In this document: piece after piece, positions 63,910 through 64,000 of the stretch
How positions within the stretch are numbered: position 1 is the first letter of the stretch
How the letters are laid out: each line of letters starts with the position of its first letter
Source: JABDGM01 sp046349975
GTDB taxonomy: Bacteria; Planctomycetota; Planctomycetia; Pirellulales; Lacipirellulaceae
DNA length: 64,000 nucleotides
Assembly (NCBI GenBank): GCA_046349975.1
Contig: JAXMBH010000005.1
Coordinates: forward strand, 1-64,000
Direction: 5' to 3'
Program-made: the position numbers and the translations under genes
Notes under the pieces: generated by a model
Told to the model about the DNA's origin: nothing
The model's database searches: none
Seen by the model: only the letters and a program-made list of their open reading frames with translations

Positions 63910-64000
63910 CTACGACGCCGCCGGTGCTGCGATTTTCGCAACACCTCCGCGCAACACCTCAATCGTGCACAGCCTGACTCGCTGTGGAATCGAGCCGATG
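63910..64000 (-). CDS. possible partial gene cut by the window end
   Basis: An open minus-strand frame enters from the right edge and stops with TAG at 63910; the residues read IGSIPQRVRLCTIEVLRGG then VAKIAAPAAS. It is 30 bp upstream of the sulfatase start and could be the end of a preceding operon gene. Too short to identify, and it may be chance. Confidence 0.3.
   Translation of the reverse strand, partial: IGSIPQRVRLCTIEVLRGGVAKIAAPAAS

Noticed and set aside
1..64000. CRISPR arrays and tRNA genes
   Set aside because: No regularly spaced repeats with unique spacers, and no T-loop/CCA-like tRNA ends were found on reading both strands.

Overview
The window (64 kb, GC-rich, roughly 60 percent) looks like a chromosome segment of a planctomycete, probably of the Pirellulales type. 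The reasons are three secreted proteins ending in a PEP-CTERM sorting tail (vanadium haloperoxidase-like, subtilase, glycine-rich protein), a sulfatase, small proteins of types I associate with planctomycetes (78, 94 and 111 aa), a membrane protein ending in a motif like SLRAMLIAVT, and palindromic intergenic repeats. No rRNA, tRNA or CRISPR array was recognised.

Layout. 1-4.6 kb: a minus-strand trio (LuxE-sized adenylating enzyme, LuxC-sized aldehyde dehydrogenase, iron alcohol dehydrogenase) that could reduce a carboxylic acid to an alcohol, then a small coiled-coil-type protein. 5-7.5 kb: an unknown protein and a SNF2 helicase. 7.6-14.5 kb: a secreted Cys-rich protein, two TPR proteins, a double ABC-2 permease, a 78-aa protein and a gene-free structured stretch. 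14.5-17.7 kb: a coupled membrane protein/SDR pair and pyruvate kinase. 17.8-31.7 kb: a long minus-strand housekeeping run, in transcription order tilS, AsmA-like giant, 111-aa protein, dapF, acyltransferase, xseA, xseB, prenyl synthase, dxs, nadK, secreted protein. It joins isoprenoid precursor synthesis (dxs and prenyl synthase), cell-wall diaminopimelate, NADP supply and envelope lipid functions.

32.5-43 kb: rny and its usual partner ymdB, the PEP-CTERM haloperoxidase, TerC, a PQQ-type propeller, a beta-barrel-like protein, a MORN-type secreted protein and a HAD phosphatase. 43.3-46.1 kb: a tightly packed sugar-catabolism trio (Zn-type dehydrogenase lacking the structural-zinc cysteines, SDR, sugar isomerase). 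46.3-55.5 kb: a DUF4252-like protein, a subtilase with Glu at the catalytic Asp position, a methyltransferase, an acyl-CoA ligase, a glycine-rich PEP-CTERM protein and a flavin reductase.

55.5-61.2 kb is a degraded, repeat-rich accessory zone: palindromic repeats, a heptad satellite abutting a truncated, frameshifted DUF4239 pseudogene, orphan membrane proteins, an IS5-family element with a -1 frameshift transposase and an IS30-family element with a clear 3-bp target duplication. The window closes with a Bcr/CflA drug exporter and a sulfatase. The best candidates for something undescribed are the LuxE/LuxC/ADH-like trio, the Glu-type subtilase, the PEP-CTERM haloperoxidase and the structured stretch near 14.2-14.5 kb.
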